Source of the DNA: Dysgonamonadaceae bacterium | GTDB taxonomy: Bacteria; Bacteroidota; Bacteroidia; Bacteroidales; Dysgonomonadaceae | Assembly: GCA_029975415.1 (NCBI GenBank) | Contig: JARKPE010000062.1 | Coordinates: forward strand, 1 to 38,139 | Length of the DNA stretch: 38,139 nt | Reading direction: 5' to 3' | Shown: one piece after another, positions 23,663 through 32,807 of the stretch | Position numbering within the stretch: the stretch's first letter is position 1 | Layout of the letters: each line of letters starts with the position of its first letter | Notes under the pieces: generated by a model | Seen by the model: only the letters and a program-made list of their open reading frames with translations | Told to the model about the DNA's origin: nothing | The model's database searches: none | Program-made: the position numbers and the translations under genes

Positions 23663-26194
23663 TTAAAATGTCCATGCATACGAAACCTTGATCAAAAAAT
23701 CGTTTTGTGGAACAGAGCGAAACAAATCGCCCAGATAATCCCCAAAACGAAACGATCCGTCCGCGTCGTGTATCGTACGCCCTTGCGACCAAACCAAATA
23801 TAGCACCGAACCCGGTCTATACTCCCATCGATATACCAAATTGGAACGAAATTGCAGAAAATGAAAATCAGGATTGTCGTAAGGGTATTGTTCCAGCTCG
23901 CAAAACCGATCTTCGAAACGGTTGGCACGAGGATTGACCACTGTCTTGAAATCGGAAAAATCTCCCGAAAACAGGTATGGCAAAGCATACCACTGAAGCG
24001 ACATATCGGGAGTAATACCGTAATTGATGCGTATCGACATCGAAGCAATATGCTGACGAATGGTAGAAAGAATGTAAGTCGGAGTTTGGTCTTGAATCAT
24101 CCGAACGAATTGCTGCCGATCAGTGAATACCGAGTATTCGGGATGCATTGACAGAGATAACCTGTTGTTGGGCTTATAAGTCAAATATAAACCGTACTCG
24201 ATGCCATCAGCCGAATTTTCGGCAGCCTTTCTTCCGTTTAAATTGATTTCTGCCTGAAACTTTTTTCTCGAATCGGTCGATAATCCTACCCAATAATTAA
24301 AATCTGCGGGCAATTTGATGGCAGGTCCACCACGCAGCAAGGTCGTCGAAAGTTGGTTGAACTGATAATTAAATCCCTCGTAGAATTGATAATAGTTCTT
24401 GAAAATGATATAGCCGTTCTGTTCAATACCGGTTCCGAGTTTTTCGCCCGAAAAATTATTGAGAGTGAAAATATCGCCGTTGATCTGATATTCGTTCATG
24501 ATGCCTTTAGGCCGCCAGTCGCGGTAAGCCATCCAAAATCCATTCATAACAAAATCGCTCGTCGGCTTAAATCCGACATCATTTAATTCCAAACCCGGAG
24601 AGGTGATGGAGGAAAAATACATAAAGTTGAAATGTCCCGACACTTTTCCACCATTCACCGAAGCCCCATACCCGTTGAGCGAAGTTCGCATGGTGTCAAG
24701 CTCCACGTGATCGGCATCGGGGCGCTGATAATATCGTGCCGACGACTGTTGTAGTCGCGAAATGGCTTGAGTAGATCCTCCCAAATGACTGTAAAAGGCC
24801 CGCGCAGTCACAAAATAGGATTTATCTTTCCAGTATTTCGAAAAATTTGCTCCTCCCGTGTAGGCTTCATCCGCCAAAACACGAAATTGATGTTCATCAA
24901 TCTTACGATTGGTGGCCGTCAGCATGGCACCGACAATCATATTGCCACTATCGAGATCCTGCTCTACACGCCCCACAAAATAATTCGTCAACGGTTCCAC
25001 TGCATACTTGCTTTGAATTCCCTCATGATTGATTTCGCTATACATTTTCTTCGTCACGGCGTTCAATATCCCGATGGAAGTGCCGTTTCGGGTTTTGCCA
25101 GACACTTTTGCTGCTCCCAAAATAGTAGTTCGAAACGGTTCTCTCACAAACTCATCATCCTTGGCATCATATTGCAAATGTGGTTCGCGCCCCAAACGCC
25201 GCGAATAAAAGAGCTTATTTCGCTCGTTGTTGGTAATATCATAGGGATAATGGAAAATATTACTTCCTTCGACAAAGAAAGGTCTTTTTTCTTCGAAATA
25301 AGTTTCGAAATTAGTCAAGTTCACAACCGAAGGATCCGCTTCCACCTGTCCAAAATCGGGATTGATGGTGAAGTTGAGCGTCATGTCGTTGGTAAGTGCA
25401 ATTTTTCCGTCAATACCGGTCGAAGCAGTCGTTCGACGGCCTGTGGCAAAAGGGTTCCCGTCTTCTTTTTCGGACAAAGTCAGTTGAGTGAGTCCGAAAG
25501 GCACAATTTCGACATCCCGTCGAGGTGAGATGGAATGAATCCCCTCAAGCGTTCCGAAATTGCCGATGAATTTTGCCGAAGCCTTATCGATTGGCTGCCA
25601 GAGAGACGTTTCGTGATTGCGATAGATAAATCTGGCAACTTCGAATCCCCACCTATAATCGCTTTTTTTACCAAAACGAAGTTGTGAATAAGGAATGCGC
25701 ATTTCGGCATACCATCCATCATGCTGTATCGAAGTCTTCACTTCCCAAATCGGGTCCCACGAAGAGTCTTCGCCGTTAGCCTCCGTTTTGAGCATATCGC
25801 CTTTGCTTCCCGACGCGGAAACCTGAAAAACAAATGCCGTGATTTTATCCTCATAACTGTCGATGGATACCGATACCCAATCGCCATCGGCGACATCGCG
25901 GCGCGAAATGCGGCGCACTATTTTGTCGGGTTCGTTGTCGAGCAATTTTATAGCCACGTACAGATTATTGTCGTCATAAACGACCGCAAACAAGGTTGGC
26001 TGTGACGGCTTATCTCCGGAATTCGGCTCATATTGGACGAAGTCGCCTGTCCAAGAAGCATTGATCCAACAATCATCCGTAAGTTGACCGTCAATATCGG
26101 GCGCTTTGTATGTTCTTTCCGACAAGTAGGTTCTCGTTTGAGATAATACGGTAATCGGAAATATAAGCAATAAAAAAAAGAAGATTTGTTTCAT
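23663..26194 (-). CDS. CBM9-like / DUF5916 outer-membrane protein
   Basis: An 843-residue protein with signal peptide MKQIFFFLLLIFPITVLSQ. Residues about 25-215 match the CBM9-like (carbohydrate-binding module family 9) fold: APDIDGQLTDDCW, FAVVYDDNNLYVAIKLLDNE and WYAEMRIPYSQLRFG. The remainder is DUF5916, with the characteristic FEEKRPFFVEGSNIF and FYSRRLGREP segments and then many alternating strands ending WTF, so a C-terminal beta-barrel in the outer membrane is likely. The family is widespread in Bacteroidota and presumed to bind or import glycans, but no substrate is established. The gene lies alone between the ribosomal operon end and the DUF5040 gene. Confidence 0.85.
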   Translation of the reverse strand: MKQIFFFLLLIFPITVLSQTRTYLSERTYKAPDIDGQLTDDCWINASWTGDFVQYEPNSGDKPSQPTLFAVVYDDNNLYVAIKLLDNEPDKIVRRISRRDVADGDWVSVSIDSYEDKITAFVFQVSASGSKGDMLKTEANGEDSSWDPIWEVKTSIQHDGWYAEMRIPYSQLRFGKKSDYRWGFEVARFIYRNHETSLWQPIDKASAKFIGNFGTLEGIHSISPRRDVEIVPFGLTQLTLSEKEDGNPFATGRRTTASTGIDGKIALTNDMTLNFTINPDFGQVEADPSVVNLTNFETYFEEKRPFFVEGSNIFHYPYDITNNERNKLFYSRRLGREPHLQYDAKDDEFVREPFRTTILGAAKVSGKTRNGTSIGILNAVTKKMYSEINHEGIQSKYAVEPLTNYFVGRVEQDLDSGNMIVGAMLTATNRKIDEHQFRVLADEAYTGGANFSKYWKDKSYFVTARAFYSHLGGSTQAISRLQQSSARYYQRPDADHVELDTMRTSLNGYGASVNGGKVSGHFNFMYFSSITSPGLELNDVGFKPTSDFVMNGFWMAYRDWRPKGIMNEYQINGDIFTLNNFSGEKLGTGIEQNGYIIFKNYYQFYEGFNYQFNQLSTTLLRGGPAIKLPADFNYWVGLSTDSRKKFQAEINLNGRKAAENSADGIEYGLYLTYKPNNRLSLSMHPEYSVFTDRQQFVRMIQDQTPTYILSTIRQHIASMSIRINYGITPDMSLQWYALPYLFSGDFSDFKTVVNPRANRFEDRFCELEQYPYDNPDFHFLQFRSNLVYRWEYRPGSVLYLVWSQGRTIHDADGSFRFGDYLGDLFRSVPQNDFLIKVSYAWTF

Positions 26195-26270
26195 GGAAGC
26201 AAGTTATTTAAGGTAAGACGAAACAAATGCGAATAAGGTTACAAAAAATGAAGATTTTTTTTTAAACGGA

Positions 26271-26299
26271 AAAGCGCGACGAATCACTCGCAGCGCTTT
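26271..26299 (-). terminator. Second hairpin after rplQ
   Basis: AAAGCGC (26271-26277) and GCGCTTT (26293-26299) form a stem with a short CGA/TCG stem inside it. A T-rich stretch follows on the minus strand. It backs up the first terminator behind the ribosomal superoperon. Confidence 0.6.
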
Positions 26300-26318
26300 C
26301 CTCAATGTTTAACATTTT

Positions 26319-26339
26319 AAAAATCACAGCTTCGCTGTG
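26319..26339 (-). terminator. Terminator of the S10-spc-alpha superoperon
   Basis: On the minus strand CACAGC, a GAA loop and GCTGTG form a tight stem at 26325-26339, followed by ATTTTT. It lies 15 bases past the rplQ stop codon. Confidence 0.75.
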
Positions 26340-26353
26340 GTTGACGTCATCGG

Positions 26354-26992
26354 CTAAGCTTTTGGTTCTTCGCCGTCTGATGGCGCTTCCGCAGCGATAT
26401 CTTTATTCTGCAGCGAAGCAGAATCATTTTTTATTGCATCTTTTTCCTCAGTCTGAGCTTTTGTTTCAGGGGTGTTAACCTCTGTTACTTCGGCATTAAT
26501 TTCGGGAGCTTCTTTTACTTTCTTTGTGGTGGTTGATTCCGCGACAGATTGAGGTTCAGCAGCCTTATCTGAAGCTTTGCGACGAGAGCGTCGTGTTTTG
26601 GCCTTCTTCGTGCTGCTATCTTTAAGCATATTCTCGTTGAAATCTACCAATTCGATGAAACACATCGCAGCATTATCGCCCTGACGAAATCCGGTTTTGA
26701 GGATACGTGTGTATCCACCTGGACGGTCGGCTACTTTTTGCGAAACTACCTGAAAGAGTTCGGTAACTGCCTGCTTATTTTGCAGAGCGCGAAACACTAC
26801 TCTTCGCGAGTTGGTAGAATCGTCTTTCGAACGGGTAATAATCGGCTCAACGTACTTGCGCAACGCTTTTGCTTTGGGTACGGTCGTAAAAATACGTTTG
26901 TGCATGATCAGCGAAGTTGCCATGTTGGATAGCATCGCTTCGCGATGTGAGCTTGTACGTCCTAAATGATTGATTTTATGATTATGTCTCAT
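26354..26992 (-). CDS. rplQ: 50S ribosomal protein L17 with acidic/basic C-terminal extension
   Basis: 212 residues. The first 120 or so are the conserved L17 fold ([54 protein letters not shown]), part of the large subunit near the exit tunnel. After [12 protein letters not shown] follows about 75 residues of low-complexity Lys, Glu, Thr and Ala sequence ending EEPKA, the kind of disordered tail often seen on Bacteroidota L17. It is the last gene of the superoperon, 5 bases after rpoA, followed by two hairpins. Confidence 0.97.
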   Translation of the reverse strand: MRHNHKINHLGRTSSHREAMLSNMATSLIMHKRIFTTVPKAKALRKYVEPIITRSKDDSTNSRRVVFRALQNKQAVTELFQVVSQKVADRPGGYTRILKTGFRQGDNAAMCFIELVDFNENMLKDSSTKKAKTRRSRRKASDKAAEPQSVAESTTTKKVKEAPEINAEVTEVNTPETKAQTEEKDAIKNDSASLQNKDIAAEAPSDGEEPKA

Positions 26993-26997
26993 TGCTG

Positions 26998-27999
26998 TTA
27001 GTCTTTGTCTAATTTATATTTCGAAATATCCATACCGAACGAGAGTGAAAGGCTGTCGAGCAATTCTTCGAGTTCAGTAAGCGACTTCTTTCCAAAGTTA
27101 CGGAATTTAAGAAGATCGTTTTTATTGTGTTGAACTAATTGTCCGAGGGTTTCCACATCGGCAGCTTTGAGGCAATTAAGAGCGCGTACCGAAAGATTCA
27201 GATCAGACAATTTACGTTTGAGCATTTGACGCATGTGAAGAACTTCTTCGTCGAATTCCTCCAAGTCTTCCGTATCAGTAGCTTCGATCATAATCTTGTT
27301 GTCATCGGAAAACAAAGCGAAATGCTGAATTAGTATTTTGGCAGCGTCCTTCAACGCATCTTTGGGGCGTATAGATCCGTCTGTCGAGATTTCGAAAATA
27401 AGTTTCTCGTAGTCGGTTTTTTGCTCGATACGATAATTTTCTATCTCGTACTTTACATTTCGGATAGGTGTGAAGATAGAGTCAATGGCGATTGTTTGCA
27501 CATCATCCGGAGCAAGTAAGCTGCGATTTTCGTCTGCAGGTATGTATCCTCTACCCTTGTTGATAGAAAGTTCCATACGTATTTCGGCTTTCTTGTTCAA
27601 ATGACAAATCTCCAACTCGGGATTCAAAACTTCGAATCCGGTCAGAATTTTGCTGATGTCTCCGGCCTTGAACACTTCCGTTCCCGAAATGTGAAGGGCG
27701 ATTTTTTCGGTTTCGAATTCTTCCACGATCCGTTTGAAACGAACTTTCTTCAGATTGAGAATAATACCGGTTACATCTTCAATAACGCCGGGAATGGTCG
27801 AAAACTCGTGATCGACTCCCTCTATTTTGACAGATGTAATGGCAAATCCTTCGAGTGAAGAAAGTAGAATTCGGCGTAAGGCATTACCAATAGTAATACC
27901 ATAACCCGGTTCGAGCGGACGGAATTCAAACTTTCCGAAGAAAGCATCCTCCTGCAACATAACTACTTTATCGGGTTTCTGAAATGCTAATATTGCCAT
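26998..27999 (-). CDS. rpoA: DNA-directed RNA polymerase alpha subunit
   Basis: 333 residues, normal length. The N-terminal domain (about 1-230) that dimerises and assembles beta and beta' contains [25 protein letters not shown] flexible linker precedes the C-terminal domain (about 255-325), whose [20 protein letters not shown] and [16 protein letters not shown] form the helix-hairpin-helix that contacts upstream DNA and activators. Its first 32 bases overlap the extended 3' end of rpsD in another frame, which is not usual in related genomes, so translation of the two may be tightly coupled here. Confidence 0.98.
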   Translation of the reverse strand: MAILAFQKPDKVVMLQEDAFFGKFEFRPLEPGYGITIGNALRRILLSSLEGFAITSVKIEGVDHEFSTIPGVIEDVTGIILNLKKVRFKRIVEEFETEKIALHISGTEVFKAGDISKILTGFEVLNPELEICHLNKKAEIRMELSINKGRGYIPADENRSLLAPDDVQTIAIDSIFTPIRNVKYEIENYRIEQKTDYEKLIFEISTDGSIRPKDALKDAAKILIQHFALFSDDNKIMIEATDTEDLEEFDEEVLHMRQMLKRKLSDLNLSVRALNCLKAADVETLGQLVQHNKNDLLKFRNFGKKSLTELEELLDSLSLSFGMDISKYKLDKD

Positions 28000-28612
28000 G
28001 AAATTTTTGTTTAGAATATAATTCTACGATCAATTGTTCCTTTATGTTTTCAGGAATGTCGGCTCTTTCGGGCAAATGAAGCAACTTCCCGCTGAATGTG
28101 GTTCTATCCCATTCGAGCCATGGATATTTGCTGTGGTTAAAGCCGTTAAGAGCATTTGTAATGACCTCGAGCGATTTCGATTTCTCTCTCACACCCACAA
28201 TGTCTCCAGGTTTCACCTCGTAGGAAGGAATATTTACTACTTTACCATTAACGACTATATGACGATGAGAAACCAACTGACGAGCAGCAGCTCGTGTCGG
28301 AGCAATTCCCAATCGATAAACGACATTGTCGAGACGGGCTTCGAGTAGTTGCAATAATACTTCACCAGTAATGCCGCGGCTGCGACTTGCTTTCTCGAAT
28401 GTGAGACGGAATTGTTTTTCCAGAACACCATAAGTGTATTTAGCCCGTTGTTTTTCACGCAACTGTATGCCGTATTCCGACGTTTTTCTTCTGCGTGAAT
28501 TTCCGTGCTGACCCGGAGGATAATTCTTTTTCGAAAGAACCTTATCAGGGCCGAAAATAGGCTCGCCAAATTTGCGGGCGATTTTTGTTTTTGGACCAGT
28601 ATATCTTGCCAT
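27968..28612 (-). CDS. rpsD: 30S ribosomal protein S4 with a 13-residue read-through extension
   Basis: 214 residues. S4 binds 16S rRNA early in assembly and helps form the mRNA entry site. Conserved parts are KLYPPGQHG-like [45 protein letters not shown] (S4 RNA-binding domain) and [20 protein letters not shown]. From memory, Bacteroidales S4 ends at that YSK with about 201 residues. Here the next codon is CAA (28007-28009) where a TAA stop would be expected, and the frame continues 13 codons ([13 protein letters not shown]) to a TAA inside rpoA. It is a zinc-free S4, with no N-terminal Cys cluster. Confidence 0.95.
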   Translation of the reverse strand: MARYTGPKTKIARKFGEPIFGPDKVLSKKNYPPGQHGNSRRRKTSEYGIQLREKQRAKYTYGVLEKQFRLTFEKASRSRGITGEVLLQLLEARLDNVVYRLGIAPTRAAARQLVSHRHIVVNGKVVNIPSYEVKPGDIVGVREKSKSLEVITNALNGFNHSKYPWLEWDRTTFSGKLLHLPERADIPENIKEQLIVELYSKQKFHGNISISETR

Positions 28613-28732
28613 TTTTTAAAATAAACTTTTTTACTGAAGCCTAAACTGTGCAGCCGCGATTACAGAGAAGTAAATATTGTAATCAAAATCACAGCTCAAG
28701 TTTCGATGTAGTGAAACTTAAATAATTGTCGA
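28613..28732 (-). promoter_or_regulatory. Structured 120-base gap before rpsD, candidate ribosomal-protein leader
   Basis: The rpsK-rpsD gap is long for this operon. In transcription order it contains AAGTTTC/GAAACTT (28698-28704 with 28713-28719) and GATTACA/TGTAATC (28658-28664 with 28678-28684), two perfect 7-base stems. S4 represses its own operon through a leader in several phyla, so an S4-controlled internal leader is a reasonable inference; no match to a named leader family was recognised. Confidence 0.4.
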
Positions 28733-29122
28733 TTAAACTCTTCTTGCTTTCGGAGGACGACATCCGTTGTGCGGAATCGGTGTGACATCGATAATTTCGG
28801 TAACTTCGATGCCCGCTCCGTGAATCGTTCTGATAGCCGATTCACGACCGTTACCCGGTCCTTTCACGAATGCTTTCACTTTACGCAAACCAAGATCGTA
28901 AGCCACTTTGGCGCAATCTTGTGCTACCATCTGTGCGGCATAGGGCGTATTTTTTTTCGAGCTACGGAAACCCATTTTGCCGGCCGACGACCAACTTATA
29001 ACCTCTCCGTCTTCATTTGTGAGCGAAACAATAATGTTGTTGAACGATGAAGAGATGTGAGCCTGTCCTTGGGCTGTCACTTTTACGTTTCTCTTTTTAG
29101 CTGCAACTGTTCTTTTTGCCAT
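28733..29122 (-). CDS. rpsK: 30S ribosomal protein S11
   Basis: 129 residues of the expected length. Conserved blocks are [41 protein letters not shown] and [22 protein letters not shown], ending with the rRNA-binding tail [17 protein letters not shown]11 lies on the platform of the 30S subunit and contacts the mRNA in the exit channel. It starts 10 bases after rpsM and is followed by the structured gap before rpsD. Confidence 0.98.
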   Translation of the reverse strand: MAKRTVAAKKRNVKVTAQGQAHISSSFNNIIVSLTNEDGEVISWSSAGKMGFRSSKKNTPYAAQMVAQDCAKVAYDLGLRKVKAFVKGPGNGRESAIRTIHGAGIEVTEIIDVTPIPHNGCRPPKARRV

Positions 29123-29132
29123 GTCTTATCTA

Positions 29133-29513
29133 TTATTTAGTAGCTTTTTTCTTGTTAGCAACAGTTTTCTTTTTGCCCTTGCGTGTACGGGCATTATTTT
29201 TGGTGCTTTGTCCGCGAACAGGAAGCCCGATACGGTGACGAATGCCACGATAGCATCCAATATCCATCAATCGCTTAATATTGAGTTGTACTTCAGAGCG
29301 AAGGTCTCCTTCCACTTTATATTCGGTGGAAATAATTTCGCGAATGCGGGCAGCCTGATCGTCTGTCCAATCTTTCACCTTGATATCTCTATCAACTTGT
29401 GCTTTCGTTAAAATGCTGTTTGCTGCACTGCGTCCGATGCCATAGATATAAGTGAGTGCAATTTCTCCTCGCTTATTTTGCGGCAGATCGACTCCTACGA
29501 TTCTTATTGCCAT
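29133..29513 (-). CDS. rpsM: 30S ribosomal protein S13
   Basis: 126 residues. Conserved blocks are [52 protein letters not shown] and [22 protein letters not shown], followed by a Lys-rich tail. S13 sits in the head of the 30S subunit and bridges to the 50S subunit and P-site tRNA. It lies between rpmJ (38 bases upstream) and rpsK (10 bases downstream), the standard order. Confidence 0.98.
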   Translation of the reverse strand: MAIRIVGVDLPQNKRGEIALTYIYGIGRSAANSILTKAQVDRDIKVKDWTDDQAARIREIISTEYKVEGDLRSEVQLNIKRLMDIGCYRGIRHRIGLPVRGQSTKNNARTRKGKKKTVANKKKATK

Positions 29514-29551
29514 ATAAGATTTTTAATTATTTGATTACAAAGATAGTAATT

Positions 29552-29668
29552 TTATCCCTGACGTTGTTTGTATTTAGGATTCTTTTTGTTGATCACATAT
29601 AAACGACCTTTTCGTCTAACTATTTTGCAGTCGGCCGTACGCTTTTTAATAGATGCTCTTACTTTCAT
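29552..29668 (-). CDS. rpmJ: 50S ribosomal protein L36 (zinc-free type)
   Basis: A 38-residue basic protein, [20 protein letters not shown] and onward to NPKYKQRQG. It has a single Cys (C14) and not the CxxC/C/H set of the zinc-binding form, which is the usual state in Bacteroidota. L36 stabilises 23S rRNA in the large subunit. It sits between infA and rpsM as expected. Confidence 0.96.
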   Translation of the reverse strand: MKVRASIKKRTADCKIVRRKGRLYVINKKNPKYKQRQG

Positions 29669-29693
29669 ATTCTCTATTTTTTTATTTTAGACC

Positions 29694-29722
29694 GGCTGAC
29701 GATAAATAATTGTTCTTCAGCC
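29694..29722 (-). promoter_or_regulatory. Hairpin in the infA-rpmJ gap
   Basis: GGCTGA and TCAGCC (29694-29699 with 29717-29722) form a perfect 6-base stem with a 17-base loop in the 73-base gap between infA and rpmJ. A-rich sequence follows on the transcribed strand, so it is not a terminator; it may be an RNA-processing or protein-binding site. Confidence 0.35.
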
Positions 29723-29741
29723 AAAATCTGGTTTTGTTTTT

Positions 29742-29960
29742 TTATTTATACCTAAACGAAATTCTTCCCTTAGTAAGGTCATATGGCGACATCTCAACAC
29801 GGACTCTATCTCCGGGTAATATTCGGATGTAGTGCATCCTCATCTTTCCGGAAATGTGAGCGGTAATTTCGTGTCCGTTCTCAAGTTCAACTCGGAACAT
29901 TGCATTGGACAATGCTTCGATGATAGTTCCGTCTTGTTCTATTGCTGCCTGTTTTGCCAT
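29742..29960 (-). CDS. infA: Translation initiation factor IF-1
   Basis: A 72-residue OB-fold protein that occupies the A site of the 30S subunit during initiation. The sequence reads [20 protein letters not shown], then [20 protein letters not shown] and [19 protein letters not shown], all highly conserved. It follows map by 30 bases and precedes rpmJ after a 73-base gap containing a hairpin. Confidence 0.98.
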   Translation of the reverse strand: MAKQAAIEQDGTIIEALSNAMFRVELENGHEITAHISGKMRMHYIRILPGDRVRVEMSPYDLTKGRISFRYK

Positions 29961-29990
29961 AAAAGAATCAATATTCTTATTGTTTGTCTG

Positions 29991-30782
29991 TTAGTTATTT
30001 GTTGTTTCTTCAATAAATTCGAATGTTGATAAAATATCGGGCCTGCCGTGATGTATCGCAATGGTATGCTCGAAATGAGCAGCTGGTTTTCGGTCTTTAG
30101 TCCGAACTGTCCAACCATCGTTTTCGAATATTACATTTTTGCTTCCCATGTTTATCATCGGCTCAATCGCGATACACATCCCATTTTTGATAATAGGTCC
30201 AGTGCCTTTTCTACCATAATTTGGGACTTCGGGCGCTTCGTGCATTTCACGGCCAATTCCGTGACCGACCAATTCGCGAACAACCGAATATCCATGCTTT
30301 TCGCAATATTGTTGTATTGCGTAACCAATGTCACCGATACGATGTCCTTCGCGAGCTTGCTCAATGCCTAAGTAAAGCGACTCGAGGGTTATTTTCAACA
30401 ACATTTTTACCTCTTCGGTCACTTGTCCGACGCAAAAAGTATAAGCAGAATCACCAGTATATCCACGTTTGGTAGTGCCACAGTCAATCGAAATAATGTC
30501 TCCATCTTTTAGAGGAATATTGTTGGGTATTCCATGTACGATGTTCTCGTTGACCGAAGTACAAATGGAATTCGGGAATCCTCCGTATCCCAAAAAAGCA
30601 GGGTATGCTCCATGATCGCGAATGAATTCTTCGGCGATTTTATCGAGTTGAAGGGTAGTGACTCCGGGCTTGATATGTTTAGACAATTCACCCAAGGTCA
30701 TTCCCACTAAACGATTGGCATCGCGCATCAATTCGATTTCTTCGTCCGTTTTCAATATAATATCTCTTTCGCTTCTCATCAA
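29991..30782 (-). CDS. map: Methionine aminopeptidase, type I
   Basis: 263 residues. The enzyme removes the initiator methionine from new proteins. The metal ligands are D100 and D111 (ISIDCGTTKRGYTGDSAYTF), H174 (GHGIGREMHEAP), E207 (IEPMI) and E238 (HFEHTIAI), with the pocket histidine H83 in IVHGIP. There is no N-terminal zinc-finger or SH3-binding extension. Two adjacent ATG codons open the gene; the first is listed. It follows secY by 23 bases, the usual spc-operon neighbour in Bacteroidota. Confidence 0.97.
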   Translation of the reverse strand: MMRSERDIILKTDEEIELMRDANRLVGMTLGELSKHIKPGVTTLQLDKIAEEFIRDHGAYPAFLGYGGFPNSICTSVNENIVHGIPNNIPLKDGDIISIDCGTTKRGYTGDSAYTFCVGQVTEEVKMLLKITLESLYLGIEQAREGHRIGDIGYAIQQYCEKHGYSVVRELVGHGIGREMHEAPEVPNYGRKGTGPIIKNGMCIAIEPMINMGSKNVIFENDGWTVRTKDRKPAAHFEHTIAIHHGRPDILSTFEFIEETTNN

Positions 30783-30805
30783 TCAAAGAAAACTTTCTCA
30801 CTGTT

Positions 30806-32128
30806 TTAGTAAGCCGCAATAGATCCGGTTCGACCCTTTATTTTTTGTCCCGACTTCAGGAATCCGTCATAATGTCGCATCAATAAATGACTTTCGATTT
30901 GTTGTAAAGTATCCAACACCACACCTACAAGAATCAAGAGAGATGTACCTCCAAAAAAGTGAGAAAACTGTCCATTGATTCCCATCAGATTAGCAAATAC
31001 CGGTAGTATGGCAATAATAGCCAAAAAAATAGAACCGGGAAGCGTAATCCGTGACATAATCGTATCAAGATACTCAGCCGTTTTTTTTCCAGGCTTAACG
31101 CCGGGAATAAATCCATTGTTGCGTTTCATATCTTCAGCCATTTGCGTCGGATTAACAGTAATGGCTGTATAAAAATATGTAAATGCGATAATCAGCAACG
31201 CAAAAATGAAGTTATACCAAAAACTGTTGGAATTCATGAGCGAACCGATAAACCCGCCCCCACCTTGTGCAGTAAATTGGGCGACTGTGATAGGAATAAA
31301 CATGATTGCCTGAGCAAAAATGATAGGCATCACATTGGCAGCATTCACTTTAAGAGGAATATACTGACGAACTCCTCCATATTGTTTGTTACCAACGATA
31401 CGTTTGGCATACTGCACAGGAACTTTTCGAGTACCTTGAACAAGCATGATAGCAAATGCCGTAACTACCATCAGGAAGAGAATCTCGAGTACCAGCACAA
31501 GCAATCCACCAGGTGCATTGAGTAATCGATCGACTTCAGCAACCAAAGCATGGGGCAAACGAGCAATGATACCTATAAGAATAATAAACGAGACTCCGTT
31601 ACCAACACCTTTGTCGGTAATTCTTTCACCTAACCACAATACGAACATACTTCCGGCGGCTAAAATAATGGTAGAGGGAAGAACCCAATCCCAAAACCCG
31701 CCGGGGATAGCTCCCTGTAATGCCCCGTAAATATATGCAGGCCCTTGCAGTACAAGAATGGCAACAGTCAGATAACGTGTGTATTGATTCATTTTCGTAT
31801 GTCCGCTTTCGCCTTCACGCTGCAACTTTTGAAAATAAGGAACGGCAATACCTAACAATTGCATGACGATAGAGGCCGAGATGTATGGCATAATTCCCAA
31901 TGCAAATATAGAGGCGTTCGAAAAAGCACCTCCTGAGAACATATCCAACAAACCCAGAAGCCCCGAGCTCGCATTGTTTCGTAACACAGTCAACAAAGCT
32001 GGATCAATTCCAGGAAGAACCACAAATGAACCAAACCTGTACACTGCCACTAAGGAAGCTGTAATGATAAGCCGGTGACGAAGGTCTTCAATTTTCCAAA
32101 TATTTTTTAGAATTTCGATAAATCTCAT
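30806..32128 (-). CDS. secY: Preprotein translocase subunit SecY
   Basis: 440 residues with ten hydrophobic segments, the pore-forming inner-membrane subunit of the SecYEG channel. Seen directly: the N-terminal RHRLIITASLVAVYRFGSFV, GIMPYISASIVMQLL, the cytoplasmic loop with VPVQYAKRIVGNKQYGG, and NNGFIPGVKPGKKTAEYLD near helix 8-9, all typical. The start codon is one base after the rplO stop, so translation is probably coupled. map follows after 23 bases. Confidence 0.98.
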   Translation of the reverse strand: MRFIEILKNIWKIEDLRHRLIITASLVAVYRFGSFVVLPGIDPALLTVLRNNASSGLLGLLDMFSGGAFSNASIFALGIMPYISASIVMQLLGIAVPYFQKLQREGESGHTKMNQYTRYLTVAILVLQGPAYIYGALQGAIPGGFWDWVLPSTIILAAGSMFVLWLGERITDKGVGNGVSFIILIGIIARLPHALVAEVDRLLNAPGGLLVLVLEILFLMVVTAFAIMLVQGTRKVPVQYAKRIVGNKQYGGVRQYIPLKVNAANVMPIIFAQAIMFIPITVAQFTAQGGGGFIGSLMNSNSFWYNFIFALLIIAFTYFYTAITVNPTQMAEDMKRNNGFIPGVKPGKKTAEYLDTIMSRITLPGSIFLAIIAILPVFANLMGINGQFSHFFGGTSLLILVGVVLDTLQQIESHLLMRHYDGFLKSGQKIKGRTGSIAAY

Positions 32129-32129
32129 C

Positions 32130-32579
32130 TTATTGGATTTTTACAACGTTTCCACCTGCAGCGATAATAGCCGCTTCAGCCGATTTAGAAAAGGCATGAG
32201 CTGTAACTTCCAATTTGGCAGTTAACGAGCCTTTGCCGAGTATCTTCACCGAATGTTTCGGAGAAATCAAACCCGCATTTATCAAGGTATCAATATCTAT
32301 TTTCGACACATTTTGCGAATCGGCAATCTCTTGAAGTTTGTCCAAATTAATAGCTCTATATTCCGTCCTTTTCAAAGGATTAAATCCGAACTTAGGCAGT
32401 CGGCGCTGTAAAGGCATTTGCCCACCTTCGAATCCGATTTTATGTTTGTAACCCGAACGTGATTTAGCACCTTTATGTCCTCTGGTAGAAGTTCTACCTT
32501 TACCCGATCCGGGTCCGCGGCCTATTCTTTTCCGAGTTTTGGTTGATCCTTCTGCCGGTTTTAAATTCGATAAATTCAT
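32130..32579 (-). CDS. rplO: 50S ribosomal protein L15
   Basis: 149 residues. The Gly/Arg/Lys-rich N-terminal extension (RKRIGRGPGSGKGRTSTRGH, GFEGGQMPLQRRLPKFGF) threads into 23S rRNA, and the C-terminal globular domain ends with SKSAEAAIIAAGGNVVKIQ. It lies 31 bases after rpmD and one base before secY, the conserved arrangement. Confidence 0.98.
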   Translation of the reverse strand: MNLSNLKPAEGSTKTRKRIGRGPGSGKGRTSTRGHKGAKSRSGYKHKIGFEGGQMPLQRRLPKFGFNPLKRTEYRAINLDKLQEIADSQNVSKIDIDTLINAGLISPKHSVKILGKGSLTAKLEVTAHAFSKSAEAAIIAAGGNVVKIQ

Positions 32580-32610
32580 TACTGTATATTTTTTATCGTT
32601 ATAAACTAAT

Positions 32611-32787
32611 TTAATCGATCACTGTAACCAGATGACTTACTTTTGCAATTAAGCCACGTATAGCCGGAGTATCTTGGTGTTCAACAACACGCCCGATTTT
32701 AGTAAGTCCGAGAGCATCCAATGTCCTTCTTTGAACTTTAGGGCAGTCGATTCGGCTTCTTGTTTGTTTGATCTTGATAGTTGCCAT
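32611..32787 (-). CDS. rpmD: 50S ribosomal protein L30
   Basis: A 58-residue protein beginning [20 protein letters not shown], continuing [20 protein letters not shown] and ending SHLVTVID. This is the usual short L30 of the large subunit, located between rpsE (20 bases upstream) and rplO (31 bases downstream). Its identity is secure from sequence and position. Confidence 0.96.
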   Translation of the reverse strand: MATIKIKQTRSRIDCPKVQRRTLDALGLTKIGRVVEHQDTPAIRGLIAKVSHLVTVID

Positions 32788-32807
32788 ATTAGTGTTCCTC
32801 CAAATTT

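Noticed and set aside
29552-29668. L36 (and S14) lacking zinc-binding Cys as a possible defect
   Set aside because: Zinc-free forms of both are normal in Bacteroidota, so this is not a lesion.
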